Positions 1 to 5,641 of a stretch of 7,982 bases of DNA are shown here, piece by piece; the first letter of the stretch is position 1, and the number at the start of each line of letters is the position of its first letter. Where the stretch lies: assembly GCA_902767395.1 (NCBI GenBank), contig CACXHI010000207.1, forward strand, positions 1 through 7,982, in the 5' to 3' direction. The stretch comes from Oscillospiraceae bacterium (GTDB lineage: Bacteria; Bacillota; Clostridia; Oscillospirales; Oscillospiraceae). The notes beneath the pieces were generated by a model, which did no database searches, was not told the DNA's origin, and was given only the letters and a program-made list of their open reading frames with translations. A program made the position numbers and the translations under genes.

Positions 1-1
1 A

Positions 2-325
2 GCAAAGGTCTTCATTCGCGGATGGCTTGGCTACTTCGGAATCGCAAGCATGAAGACGACCATGCAGGAATGGGACGGCTGGCTTCGCCGGAGAATCCGG
101 ATGTATATCTGGAAGCAATGGAAGAAGCCGAGTGCGAGAGTCAGAAACCTTATGAAGCTGGGAATGCCGCAATGGGTGGCGTATCGTAATGGCAACTCGC
201 GAAAGGGATACTGGGCGGTGGCCGGAAGCGGCATACTCACCCACGCCATTACGAACGAAAGACTCGCACGAGCCGGATATTATAGCCTATCCGACAGGTA
301 CGAGTCTCTGCACTTATGCGATTGA
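2..325 (+). CDS. ltrA: Group II intron reverse transcriptase/maturase, C-terminal part
   Basis: The frame is open from the left edge (first full codon at 2) and ends at TGA 323-325, giving 107 residues of a protein whose N-terminal RT domain is outside the window. The visible part matches the maturase (X/thumb) and short DNA-binding regions of LtrA-type proteins. It starts FIRGWLGYFGIA, followed by the basic WLRRRIRMYIWKQWKKP segment, and near the end has AGSGILTHAITNERLARAGY. In the family these regions bind the intron RNA for splicing and contact the DNA target. Nothing resembling the CxxC/HNH endonuclease domain follows, so the protein probably primes without second-strand cleavage. The ATG at 50 is internal, because clear family sequence lies upstream of it. 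The stop codon overlaps the first bases of ribozyme domain V. No frameshift is seen, so the copy may be active, but only the tail is visible. Confidence 0.93.
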   Translation, partial: AKVFIRGWLGYFGIASMKTTMQEWDGWLRRRIRMYIWKQWKKPSARVRNLMKLGMPQWVAYRNGNSRKGYWAVAGSGILTHAITNERLARAGYYSLSDRYESLHLCD

Positions 326-401
326 ACCGCCGTGTACGGATCCGTACGCACGGTGGTGTGGGAGGACGGTCACTCAACGAATGGGTGACCTCCTACCCGA
401 T
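324..401 (+). ncRNA. Group II intron domains V and VI with predicted 3' splice site
   Basis: Domain V: 326-334 (ACCGCCGTG) pairs with 349-357 (CACGGTGGT, one G-U pair). A two-base bulge, CG at 347-348, separates this from an upper stem 335-338/343-346 capped by GATC. That is the catalytic helix-bulge-helix-tetraloop layout of domain V, with CGC (328-330) as the candidate catalytic triad. Domain VI: GGG 360-362 pairs with CCC 396-398, AGGA 363-366 with TCCT 391-394, and 368-375 with 383-390 around the loop 376-382. A395 is left unpaired between two helices, as expected for the lariat branch point, seven to eight nt from the predicted splice site. The folding was done by eye. Confidence 0.88.
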
Positions 402-442
402 TTTGGTTTCTCCGTGGCGCGGAAAGGAACAGTTCAGCCCAT

Positions 443-541
443 CCCGTAGTGGCCGCTGACCACAGCGGCCTCACCCTGCGTCTATGGAATGTGGCCGATC
501 TACGCGACGTTCTGGCCGATGTGGTCATCGGCCACTACGGG
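443..541. repeat. Nested palindromic repeat cluster
   Basis: Arms 443-470 and 514-541 are inverted repeats, 26 of 28 positions complementary, around a 43-nt centre. Each arm also folds on itself: GGCCGCTG (451-458) with CAGCGGCC (463-470), and TGGCCGAT (513-520) with ATCGGCCA (527-534). The DNA can therefore form one long hairpin or two short ones. On the minus strand the core CGTAG followed by a GGCC hairpin appears as loosely repeated units (about 560-541, 541-514 and 502-486). The arrangement resembles REP-like intergenic palindromes of Clostridia. The family name is unknown to me. Confidence 0.7.
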
Positions 542-590
542 GCAGCGGCTCCTACGTCAGTGGTGTTGGCGCGTTTTGCGGATCATCTCC

Positions 591-615
591 TTTCCCAATT
601 CGTCAGAATTGGAAA
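591..615. repeat. Small hairpin in intergenic region
   Basis: CCAATTC (595-601) and GAATTGG (606-612) are perfectly complementary around the loop GTCA. TTT 591-593 and AAA 613-615 can extend the stem past a bulged C594. No T-run follows, so it is not a convincing terminator. It may be a remnant of the adjacent low-complexity AATT-rich sequence. Confidence 0.4.
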
Positions 616-714
616 ACTCCGAAACTGTCAACCGTCAATTCCCAATTATCAGCCTGCTCGCCGGTCTCTGCGGCATGGGCTGAACCGTTACGAATAAAAA
701 CGGCGTTTTCCGGG

Positions 715-720
715 TACAAT
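715..720 (+). promoter_or_regulatory. Candidate -10 element for rubrerythrin
   Basis: TACAAT lies 52 bases upstream of the rubrerythrin ATG and matches TATAAT at five of six positions. At 17-bp spacing the -35 position (692-697, GAATAA) is poor, so this would need an activator or is a chance match. A start near 727 would put the hairpin at 731-752 at the very 5' end of the mRNA. Confidence 0.3.
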
Positions 721-730
721 TCAGACACAT

Positions 731-752
731 CAAGCGCCCCGTGGGGCGCTTG
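731..752 (+). promoter_or_regulatory. Perfect 10-bp stem-loop in the rubrerythrin leader
   Basis: CAAGCGCCCC (731-740) and GGGGCGCTTG (743-752) are perfect complements separated by GT. The stem ends six bases before the AAGGAGG ribosome binding site (758-764). No U-tract follows, so it is not a standard terminator. It could be an mRNA-stabilising 5' stem or a translational or protein-binding element. Confidence 0.55.
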
Positions 753-771
753 TACCGAAGGAGGCAGCAGA

Positions 772-1362
772 ATGGAATTGCAAAACACGAAAACGCTGAC
801 CAATTTGATGCGTGCGCTGGCGGGAGAGACGCTGGCGAGAAATCGCTACGAGATGGCCGCCGAGGCAGCGGAGCGGGAAAAGCTCCCTGTCCTGTCCGCT
901 GTGTTCCGCTATACGGCGGGGCAGGAGCGGGAGCACGCCGAGGTCTTTGCCCAGCTTCTGGGGGACGCTGGCATTGACAGCGCGGAAATTTCCGCCGACT
1001 ATCCGGTAGATCGAACCGCTACTGTGCTGGCCCTTTTGAGCGCTGCGGCACAGAATGAGGCGAAGGAGCACAGCGAGGTCTATCCCGCCTTCGCAGCCGA
1101 GGCCCGGCGGGAGGGCTTTGAGGGGATCGCGCGGAAATTCGAGCTGATTGCGCAGGTGGAAAACTGCCACGCCGGGCGCTTTGAGGCCTTCCGCAAGCTT
1201 CTGGCGGAGAACCGTCTCTTTGTTTCCGACGCGGCCTGCGGCTGGGTCTGCCTGAACTGCGGCCACGAATTCAACGCCAAGGCCGCGCCTCAGGCCTGCC
1301 CCGTCTGCGGCAAGGAGGGCTTCTTCATCCGGGTGGAGATGTCCCCGTATTCTTATTCCTGA
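772..1362 (+). CDS. rbr: Rubrerythrin
   Basis: This 196-residue protein is close to the usual rubrerythrin length. The N-terminal ferritin-like four-helix bundle (about 1-150) carries the expected diiron ligand candidates: E19, E52 with H55 (QEREHAE), E96 and E99 (NEAKEH), and E130 with H133 (VENCHAGRF). The C-terminal rubredoxin-like domain has CxxC pairs C160/C163 and C176/C179 for one FeS4 site. In anaerobes rubrerythrin reduces hydrogen peroxide to water in the cytoplasm, taking electrons from NADH or ferredoxin through rubredoxin-type carriers. The ATG at 772 is chosen because AAGGAGG at 758-764 sits seven bases upstream. The longer in-frame opening from 484 runs through the repeat cluster and is not credible. 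It stands alone on the plus strand, convergent with the trxB-like gene. The partner reductase is not in the window. Confidence 0.96.
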   Translation: MELQNTKTLTNLMRALAGETLARNRYEMAAEAAEREKLPVLSAVFRYTAGQEREHAEVFAQLLGDAGIDSAEISADYPVDRTATVLALLSAAAQNEAKEHSEVYPAFAAEARREGFEGIARKFELIAQVENCHAGRFEAFRKLLAENRLFVSDAACGWVCLNCGHEFNAKAAPQACPVCGKEGFFIRVEMSPYSYS

Positions 1363-1381
1363 TCGGAACAATTCTGATGAA

Positions 1382-1425
1382 AACGACTCCCGGCAGGGCG
1401 CGGCTGTGCCCTGCCGGGAGTCGTT
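1382..1425. terminator. Bidirectional terminator between rbr and trxB-like gene
   Basis: A perfect 18-bp inverted repeat (1382-1399 with 1408-1425) encloses an eight-base loop. It lies 19 bases after the rbr stop and 8 bases after the trxB-like stop. On the minus strand the stem is followed by TTTTCATC, a short U-tract that suits Rho-independent termination of ppaC-trxB. On the plus strand the U-tract is weak (GTTCGGCTTCTC), but the GC-rich stem could still stop rbr transcription. Confidence 0.88.
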
Positions 1426-1433
1426 CGGCTTCT

Positions 1434-2345
1434 CTATTGCGCCGGCGCATCCAGATCGCGCACCGCGTTCAGTGCGGCGCTGGCCCCGTCGGCCACGGCG
1501 GTTGCGACCTGCCGGTAGGCCTTCGTGCGGCAGTCCCCGGCGGCAAATATGCCCGGGGTGGGGGTGCGGCAGCTCTCGTCGGCGCGAATGTAGCCCGCCT
1601 CATTCAGTGGCGCGAGGGCGGCAAAGGGCAGGTTTTCCGGCTCTGTGCCGATGGCGAGGAAGGCCCCGTCCACGGCCAGCGTGGTCTGCGCCCCAGTTTC
1701 GGTGTTTCTCAGGCACAGCCCGGTCAGCGCGTCGGCGCCCTCGTAGCCCACGCAGAGGGTGGAATAGCGAATCTCCACGTTGGCTCGGGCGAGCACGCGG
1801 TCGATCATCGCCTGCTCCCCGGTGAGGAAGGCCAGATTCTGCACCACCGTGACCTTTTGGCAAATCTCGGAAAGCAGGAGGATCTCCTGCAGGGCAGTGT
1901 TTCCGCCGCCGATCACGGCGACGTGCCCGCCCTGATAGAACGCGCCGTCGCAGACCGCGCAGAAGGACAGGCCGTTGCCGATGAACGCCTCCTCGCGCGG
2001 CAGACCGAGGCGGCGATGCCGCGCCCCGGCGGCGATGATGACGGCTCTGGCCTCATAGCGGGCGTTTTCCCCGATGACCGTTTTCCATTCACCGTTTTCG
2101 ATGCCGGTCACGGTGTCCATGTCCACGTCGGCTCCCAGCGCCAGCGCCTGCTCCAGCATCCGCTGGGCAAGTTCGTTGCCGGAGATCGTCTCAAAGCCGG
2201 GGTAGTTTTCCAGCTTGGGCGAGAAGGTGACCTGCCCGCCGAAGCTGTCCTTTTCCAGAACCAGAACGGACTTCCCCGCCCGTCTGGCGTAAATGGCCGC
2301 CGTCAGCCCCGCAGGCCCGGCGCCGATGATGATAACGTCGTACAT
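1434..2345 (-). CDS. trxB: Thioredoxin reductase-like flavoprotein, HRRxxxR motif absent
   Basis: A 303-residue FAD-dependent disulfide oxidoreductase of TrxR size. FAD site: GAGPAG at 8-13 and AAGDC at 268-272 (in TPGIFAAGDC). Redox-active pair: C129 and C132 in FCAVCDG. The second dinucleotide fold has GGGNTA (146-151). Where NADPH-dependent TrxRs carry HRRxxxR to grip the 2'-phosphate, this protein reads VTVVQNLAFLTGE (165-177), so the electron donor may not be NADPH. Ferredoxin-dependent flavin TrxRs of clostridia are known to lack such residues. The likely role is reduction of thioredoxin or a related thiol protein in the cytoplasm. Start ATG 2343-2345 has GGAAGGAA (2360-2353) seven bases upstream. 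It lies 49 bases after ppaC with no terminator seen between, so it is probably co-transcribed. The flavoprotein assignment is firm; the exact donor is not. Confidence 0.9.
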   Translation of the reverse strand: MYDVIIIGAGPAGLTAAIYARRAGKSVLVLEKDSFGGQVTFSPKLENYPGFETISGNELAQRMLEQALALGADVDMDTVTGIENGEWKTVIGENARYEARAVIIAAGARHRRLGLPREEAFIGNGLSFCAVCDGAFYQGGHVAVIGGGNTALQEILLLSEICQKVTVVQNLAFLTGEQAMIDRVLARANVEIRYSTLCVGYEGADALTGLCLRNTETGAQTTLAVDGAFLAIGTEPENLPFAALAPLNEAGYIRADESCRTPTPGIFAAGDCRTKAYRQVATAVADGASAALNAVRDLDAPAQ

Positions 2346-2394
2346 AAGTGTGTTCCTTCCATCAAAACGATTTCTGTTTGCGCAAGCTAATTTC

Positions 2395-4014
2395 TTAACC
2401 CCACAGGGCGGACAGCATGGGGATGATCTGCTTCTTGCGGCTCATCACGCCGGGCAGGAAGAGGGTGCCGTCCCGCGGCTCCGCGCCGAAGGCCTGCGCA
2501 ATCTCGTCCGGGTTGCCGAGGAAGATGATCTGCGTGCCCTCCAGTAGCACGTCGGTGAGCATCAGGATCATAAAATTATAGCCTTTTTCGACGGTGGCCC
2601 GCTCCATCTCGTCCAAGAATTCCTGCTTCCGATCCAGCATGGAGACAGAATCCACACAGGTGATCTGACTCACGCCCAGATAGTGCCCCGCGATGTGGAA
2701 ATCCTTGAAGTCGGTATAGATCAGATCCCGGGCCGTCTTGCCCGTGCCCAGCGAGGCGGCAAAGATGAACTGCCCCAGCTCGTCCAGATCCACCCCGCCG
2801 ATGCGGGCGAGCCGCCCCGCAATCGCGCGATCGCGGGCCGTGGCGGTGGGCGATTTGAAAATGACCGTGTCGGAGATGATGGCGGCGCACATCAGCGCGG
2901 CCATTTTTTTCGATGGCATCAAGCCCTTCTCCTGATACATCTCCGCAACAATGGTGGTGGTGCTGCCGACAATTTCGTTGCGGAAGAAGATGGGATTCGC
3001 GGACTGGATATCCGCCAGACGGTGGTGGTCGATGATGGCAAGAATGTCCGCCTGCTCCAGCCCCGCCACAGACTGGGCGGCCTCGTTGTGATCGACCAGC
3101 ACGACCTTCTTGCGCCGGGGCTTGATTAAGTGATACCGCGAAAGGGTGCCGACGACCAGACCGTTTTCGTCCAGAATCGGGTAACAGCGGTAGCGGCTTT
3201 TGGACACGACCTCCCGCACGTCGTCGAGGTAGTCGTTCAGGCGGAAGGTGACCAGATTCCCGGTCTGACAGATGCGGTCGATGGGGATGGACTGGAAGAT
3301 CAGACGCGCCGCCCGGTAGGCGGAGAAGGGGGTGGAGATGATGCAGGTGCGCGTCGGCAGCGACCGCAGCTCGGGCCGCAGCTCCGCCTCGCAGAGGATC
3401 AGGCAGCGGATGTTGGATTCCAGCGCCAGCCGGATGACCTCCGGCTGATCGCCGCAGACGGCAACGTAGTTTTCGTGGTCAAACAGCGGCTGCTCGGCCC
3501 CCTTGGGCAGACCGAGAATCACCTCGCCGGAAATGGCGTCGGTGCAGGCGCCCACGTCTTCGTTCAGAACCCTGCCCTCGAGGATCGACAGGAGGTTGAA
3601 CAGCGGCACGTCGCGCACCACGGGGTCCTCAATGGTCTGGATATCGTAGGCGGCCACGTCCCCGGACGAGAGCATCCCAAAGAGGGTGCCGTCCTCGTTG
3701 GTCACGGGAATCGCGGCGAGCGTCGCGTCGTTGCGCAGAACGTCCCAGCCGCGGCCAACGGTGAGCGCGGCGCTGAGTGCGGGCGGGGTGTCAAAATCCA
3801 GATCGCGGATCTGGGTGCGCACGTCCTTGATTAAGACCGGCGGCTCGAAGCCGAAGCGCTCCAGAATGCGCTTGGACTCGTCGTTGAGGTGGCCCAGCCG
3901 GGCCGCAGTGTAGCCCCGCTCGCCCAGCGCGTTTTGCAGGGCGGCGTAGCTCATGGCGGAAACGATGGAGTCCGTGTCCGGGTTGCGGTGACCGGTGACA
4001 AAAACCTGTTCCAT
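2395..4014 (-). CDS. ppaC: Manganese-dependent (family II) inorganic pyrophosphatase with CBS/DRTGG regulatory insert
   Basis: This 539-residue cytoplasmic enzyme hydrolyses pyrophosphate to phosphate, pulling biosynthetic reactions forward. The DHH phosphoesterase domain is split. The N-terminus has the metal-binding GHRNPDTDS (H9, D13, D15). After the insert come VDHNE (D308), DHH (329-331) and a DHHA2 domain ending in the substrate-binding SRKKQ (525-529). The insert (about 70-298) holds a CBS-like segment (72-130), a DRTGG-like segment (about 140-245) and a second CBS-like segment (247-297). In characterised CBS-PPases this region binds AMP/ADP (inhibiting) and ATP or diadenosine polyphosphates (activating), so activity should follow energy charge. 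The ATG at 4012-4014 is preceded by AAAGGAGG; the 43 extra in-frame codons upstream lie in the untranslated leader. It is the first gene of the ppaC-trxB operon, driven by the promoter at 4190-4162. Confidence 0.95.
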   Translation of the reverse strand: MEQVFVTGHRNPDTDSIVSAMSYAALQNALGERGYTAARLGHLNDESKRILERFGFEPPVLIKDVRTQIRDLDFDTPPALSAALTVGRGWDVLRNDATLAAIPVTNEDGTLFGMLSSGDVAAYDIQTIEDPVVRDVPLFNLLSILEGRVLNEDVGACTDAISGEVILGLPKGAEQPLFDHENYVAVCGDQPEVIRLALESNIRCLILCEAELRPELRSLPTRTCIISTPFSAYRAARLIFQSIPIDRICQTGNLVTFRLNDYLDDVREVVSKSRYRCYPILDENGLVVGTLSRYHLIKPRRKKVVLVDHNEAAQSVAGLEQADILAIIDHHRLADIQSANPIFFRNEIVGSTTTIVAEMYQEKGLMPSKKMAALMCAAIISDTVIFKSPTATARDRAIAGRLARIGGVDLDELGQFIFAASLGTGKTARDLIYTDFKDFHIAGHYLGVSQITCVDSVSMLDRKQEFLDEMERATVEKGYNFMILMLTDVLLEGTQIIFLGNPDEIAQAFGAEPRDGTLFLPGVMSRKKQIIPMLSALWG

Positions 4015-4102
4015 GGAGACCTCCTTTATGGACGGGGCGAATCGCTGCGGCGCAGGGCGGCCCTTTGTAATGGCCTGTCGCCCGAAATTTGGGTTTCCAG
4101 AC

Positions 4103-4134
4103 GCTCTTTGAAGTGCAGAGCGAGGACTCCTCGC
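4103..4134 (-). promoter_or_regulatory. Two mutually exclusive hairpins in the ppaC leader
   Basis: GCGAGGACTCCTCGC (4120-4134) is a palindrome around one base and would fold as a short GCGAG/CTCGC stem in RNA. GCTCT (4103-4107) and AGAGC (4117-4121) form a second stem that shares its base with the first, so both cannot form together. They lie within the predicted ppaC 5' leader, about 85-120 bases upstream of the start codon. No known riboswitch class is recognised. Confidence 0.35.
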
Positions 4135-4161
4135 CTGTTCCAATTCTGATGATTATGTGTT

Positions 4162-4190
4162 ATTATAGATGGAACCGTTCCAGAAGTCAA
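4162..4190 (-). promoter_or_regulatory. Sigma-A-type promoter for ppaC-trxB
   Basis: Read on the minus strand, TTGACT (4190-4185) and TATAAT (4167-4162) are spaced exactly 17 bases, a near-perfect vegetative promoter. Transcription would start near 4155 and leave a leader of roughly 140 bases before the ppaC ATG. It fits steady housekeeping expression of the operon. The -35 side overlaps the palindromes shared with the divergent sigma operon. Confidence 0.82.
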
Positions 4191-4210
4191 CAGCGTTGCA
4201 ACGGTTTTTT
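4173..4210 (+). terminator. Weak hairpin with T-run upstream of the sigma operon
   Basis: AACCGTT (4173-4179) pairs with AACGGTT (4200-4206) and runs straight into TTTTTT (4205-4210), the shape of an intrinsic terminator or attenuator, but with a seven-bp stem and a 20-base loop. The loop's 3' side and the second arm also form the perfect palindrome CGTTGCAACG (4194-4203). No plus-strand gene ends just upstream, so its role would be to block antisense or read-through transcription, or to attenuate the sigma operon. It may be fortuitous. Confidence 0.3.
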
Positions 4211-4346
4211 GAAGGTAGAAAGCTGTTTCCGCGCAGCAGTTCAGGATAGCGGAACGAATGCTTTTTTTGAAAAAAATAAAACTATGGACCGCCTTTCAGC
4301 GAATGTATGTATGAAAAAACCATTCACGCTATGTTTGGAGACGCAG

Positions 4347-4898
4347 ATGAGGGTTGAGAAAGAGGCTGCCTTGATTCGGCGCATTCAGCGGCAGGGAGAT
4401 CGACAGGCAGCGGAGGAACTGATCTCCATTTATTATCGGGAGATTTACGTCTTCGTTTTCCGCCAGACTGGGGATATGGAGACCGCGATGGACGTCACGC
4501 AGGAGGTGTTTCTCGCGGTTCTGCAATCCATCCGACGGTACGATCCGAAGCTGGCCGGGTTCCGCACCTGGGTCTATCGGATCGCGTCCCACAAGCTGGC
4601 GGATCTGTTCCGATCACCGGGATACCGCTTCCGGCAGAAAGCCGTTCCGCTGGAAGAGCTGACGCTTCCAAGCGACGGCTCCCCGGAGGAGCAATGGCTG
4701 GAAGACGAGGCGCTGCGGCAGCTTCAACAGCGCATTGCAGAGCTCTCGGACGACACGCAGAGCATCCTGCGGCTGCGGTTTTACGGAGAAAAGAGCTTTC
4801 CGGAAATCGCGGAGATTCTTTCCCTGCCGGAGGGAACGGTCAAGACCAGATACTACGCGGCAATCCGCACGCTGCGAAAGGAGGCAGGCTTATCATGA
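4347..4898 (+). CDS. ECF-type RNA polymerase sigma factor
   Basis: A 183-residue sigma-70 family member with only the two domains of ECF sigmas. Region 2 (about 23-90) includes the core-binding DVTQEVFLAVLQSI (49-62) and the -10 recognition part GFRTWVYRIASHKLADLFR (71-89). Region 4 (about 132-180) has a helix-turn-helix with FPEIAEILSLPEGTVKTRYY, which reads the -35 element. It would direct RNA polymerase to a small regulon that probably includes this operon. The ATG at 4347 is preferred because GGAG (4337-4340) lies six bases upstream; in-frame ATGs at 4284 and 4311 lack a ribosome binding site and add residues that do not look like the family. Its stop overlaps the next start by four bases (ATGA), implying coupled translation. 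No zinc-binding anti-sigma protein follows. Confidence 0.94.
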   Translation: MRVEKEAALIRRIQRQGDRQAAEELISIYYREIYVFVFRQTGDMETAMDVTQEVFLAVLQSIRRYDPKLAGFRTWVYRIASHKLADLFRSPGYRFRQKAVPLEELTLPSDGSPEEQWLEDEALRQLQQRIAELSDDTQSILRLRFYGEKSFPEIAEILSLPEGTVKTRYYAAIRTLRKEAGLS

Positions 4899-5641
4899 CA
4901 ATCCAATTTCCAAGCGAGGAGCAAATTCAGGCATCCGTGCGCGAAATCTGTGAGCGGGCGCCGCTGGCAAAGCGGCCGACGATCCGATCCTTTCTGCGGG
5001 ATATGTCCCGCAATCTGGGCCTTCGCCAGATTTTTGCTGGCACATGGGATGTAATTACAATCTGCTGCACGCTGTTTGCCTTCGTCGGCGTCGTCGGGGC
5101 CGTGGAGCTGCGGACGACGGTCGATCCGCAGCAAAAAGGATCAGTTTTCCTGTTTGCGTTTTCGCCCGTTTTTCTCTTCCTGCTGTTCTCTCTTTCTCTC
5201 TGGAAGGAGGCGGAGGGACCAGTATGGTCGATCAAGATGACCTGCCTTTATACAGTCAGGCATCTGATGGCCTTTCGGGTGTTCTGCATCACCTGCCTGA
5301 GCTTTGCCGCGGTGGGCTTTTATACGCTGGTTCTGTCCTGTGTTCTCGATCTCCGGAGCCTGCCGCTGCTCTGCATCTCCCTGTCGTCGCTGTTTCTCTA
5401 TTCGCTGATCCAGATTCAGGCCGCGTTATCACTCCGATCCAATTGGGCGGCCTGCGGTCTGCTGGCCCTGTGGGTGTTCGGGAACTGCGCAGCTGCCCAG
5501 CTTTGGCCCCGGTTCTACTGGGAACTCCTGCAGGCAGTACCTGTTTTGGCTTGGATCGCCGTTGACGTTCTGCTTGCCGGAATGTTCTGCAATCGATATG
5601 GTATCTATGTACGGAGGGCTTGTTATGCTGAAGGTATGTGA
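4895..5641 (+). CDS. Six-TM membrane protein, putative sensor or anti-sigma partner of the ECF sigma
   Basis: I do not recognise a named family in this 248-residue protein. It opens with about 50 hydrophilic, mostly helical residues (KRPTIRSFLRDMSRNLG around 26-42). About six hydrophobic segments follow, at roughly 52-70, 83-103, 127-150, 154-178, 184-202 and 212-232. There is no HxxxCxxC zinc anti-sigma motif and no signal peptidase site. The start ATG overlaps the sigma stop by four bases and has AAAGGAGG at 4877-4884 inside the sigma gene, so the two are made together. Its 3' end overlaps the ATPase by 17 bases. By position it could tether and inhibit the sigma factor through its N-terminus, or be an accessory membrane subunit of the transporter. 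Both are inferences. Confidence 0.85.
   Translation: MTIQFPSEEQIQASVREICERAPLAKRPTIRSFLRDMSRNLGLRQIFAGTWDVITICCTLFAFVGVVGAVELRTTVDPQQKGSVFLFAFSPVFLFLLFSLSLWKEAEGPVWSIKMTCLYTVRHLMAFRVFCITCLSFAAVGFYTLVLSCVLDLRSLPLLCISLSSLFLYSLIQIQAALSLRSNWAACGLLALWVFGNCAAAQLWPRFYWELLQAVPVLAWIAVDVLLAGMFCNRYGIYVRRACYAEGM

Larger units (their letters stand above)
1..401 (+). mobile_element. Group II intron, 3' portion (5' part outside the window)
   Basis: This is the 3' end of a retrotransposing group II intron. It contains the C-terminus of the intron-encoded reverse transcriptase/maturase (2-325), then a domain V-like stem-loop (324-359) and a domain VI-like stem-loop (360-398) with a bulged adenosine at 395. 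If 395 is the branch point, the usual 7-8 nt spacing puts the 3' splice site after GAT at 399-401, so the intron ends in AT, matching the usual AY. The 3' exon would begin at TTTGGTTTC (402). Domains I-III, the 5' splice site and the 5' exon are off the left edge, so the class and insertion target cannot be settled. The maturase carries no HNH endonuclease tail, which leaves the endonuclease-less bacterial classes. Confidence 0.9.
402..771. other. Intergenic stretch between intron and rubrerythrin
   Basis: These 370 bases hold no gene I can support. The first 48 bases are the presumed 3' exon. One frame there stays open to TAG at 447-449, which could be the tail of an interrupted ORF, but no family is recognisable. 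Next come a palindromic repeat cluster (443-541), a TTTCC/AATTC hairpin (591-615), an AT-rich stretch of low complexity (597-650), a weak -10 candidate (715-720) and a leader hairpin (731-752). A frame open from GTG 449 to 697 is discussed under rejected items. Confidence 0.6.
4015..4346. other. Divergent intergenic region between ppaC and the sigma-factor operon
   Basis: These 332 bases hold the ppaC promoter and leader on the minus strand and the presumed control region of the sigma operon on the plus strand. Several short palindromes cluster at 4103-4134 and 4171-4210, and a T7-G-A7 tract lies at 4262-4276. The plus frame is open through much of it, but without a ribosome binding site or recognisable protein. 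I see no gene here. Confidence 0.6.

Noticed and set aside
443..541. Integron attC site or CRISPR-like repeat
   Set aside because: There is no regular spacing of direct repeats, no core-site pattern I can support and no integrase or cas gene in view.
449..697. GTG-started frame of 82 codons with plausible composition in its first half, spanning the palindrome cluster
   Set aside because: It has no ribosome binding site, no recognised family, and its second half runs through low-complexity AATT-rich sequence. The inverted repeats explain the GC-rich composition better than coding does.
484..771. Upstream extension of the rubrerythrin frame
   Set aside because: The 96 extra residues cross the repeat cluster and two hairpins, while the ATG at 772 has an ideal AAGGAGG and gives the normal family length.
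1377..2390. Long plus-strand frame of 337 codons
   Set aside because: It lies antisense to the trxB-like gene and is an artefact of GC-rich codon usage; the minus-strand protein has clear FAD and CxxC motifs.
3130..3834. Plus-strand frame of 234 codons
   Set aside because: Antisense to ppaC, with no recognisable family and no ribosome binding site.
4015..4143. 43-codon N-terminal extension of ppaC
   Set aside because: The strong AAAGGAGG directly before ATG 4014 and the family N-terminus (MEQVFVTGHRNPD) fix the start; the extension lies in the leader.
4262..4276. T7-G-A7 tract as a terminator or promoter UP-element
   Set aside because: It has no loop suitable for a hairpin and no well-placed -10 downstream; probably just an AT-rich bend.
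4089..4346. N-terminal extension of the ECF sigma factor, including ATGs at 4284 and 4311
   Set aside because: No ribosome binding site precedes these ATGs, and the extra residues cross the divergent promoter and A/T tracts.
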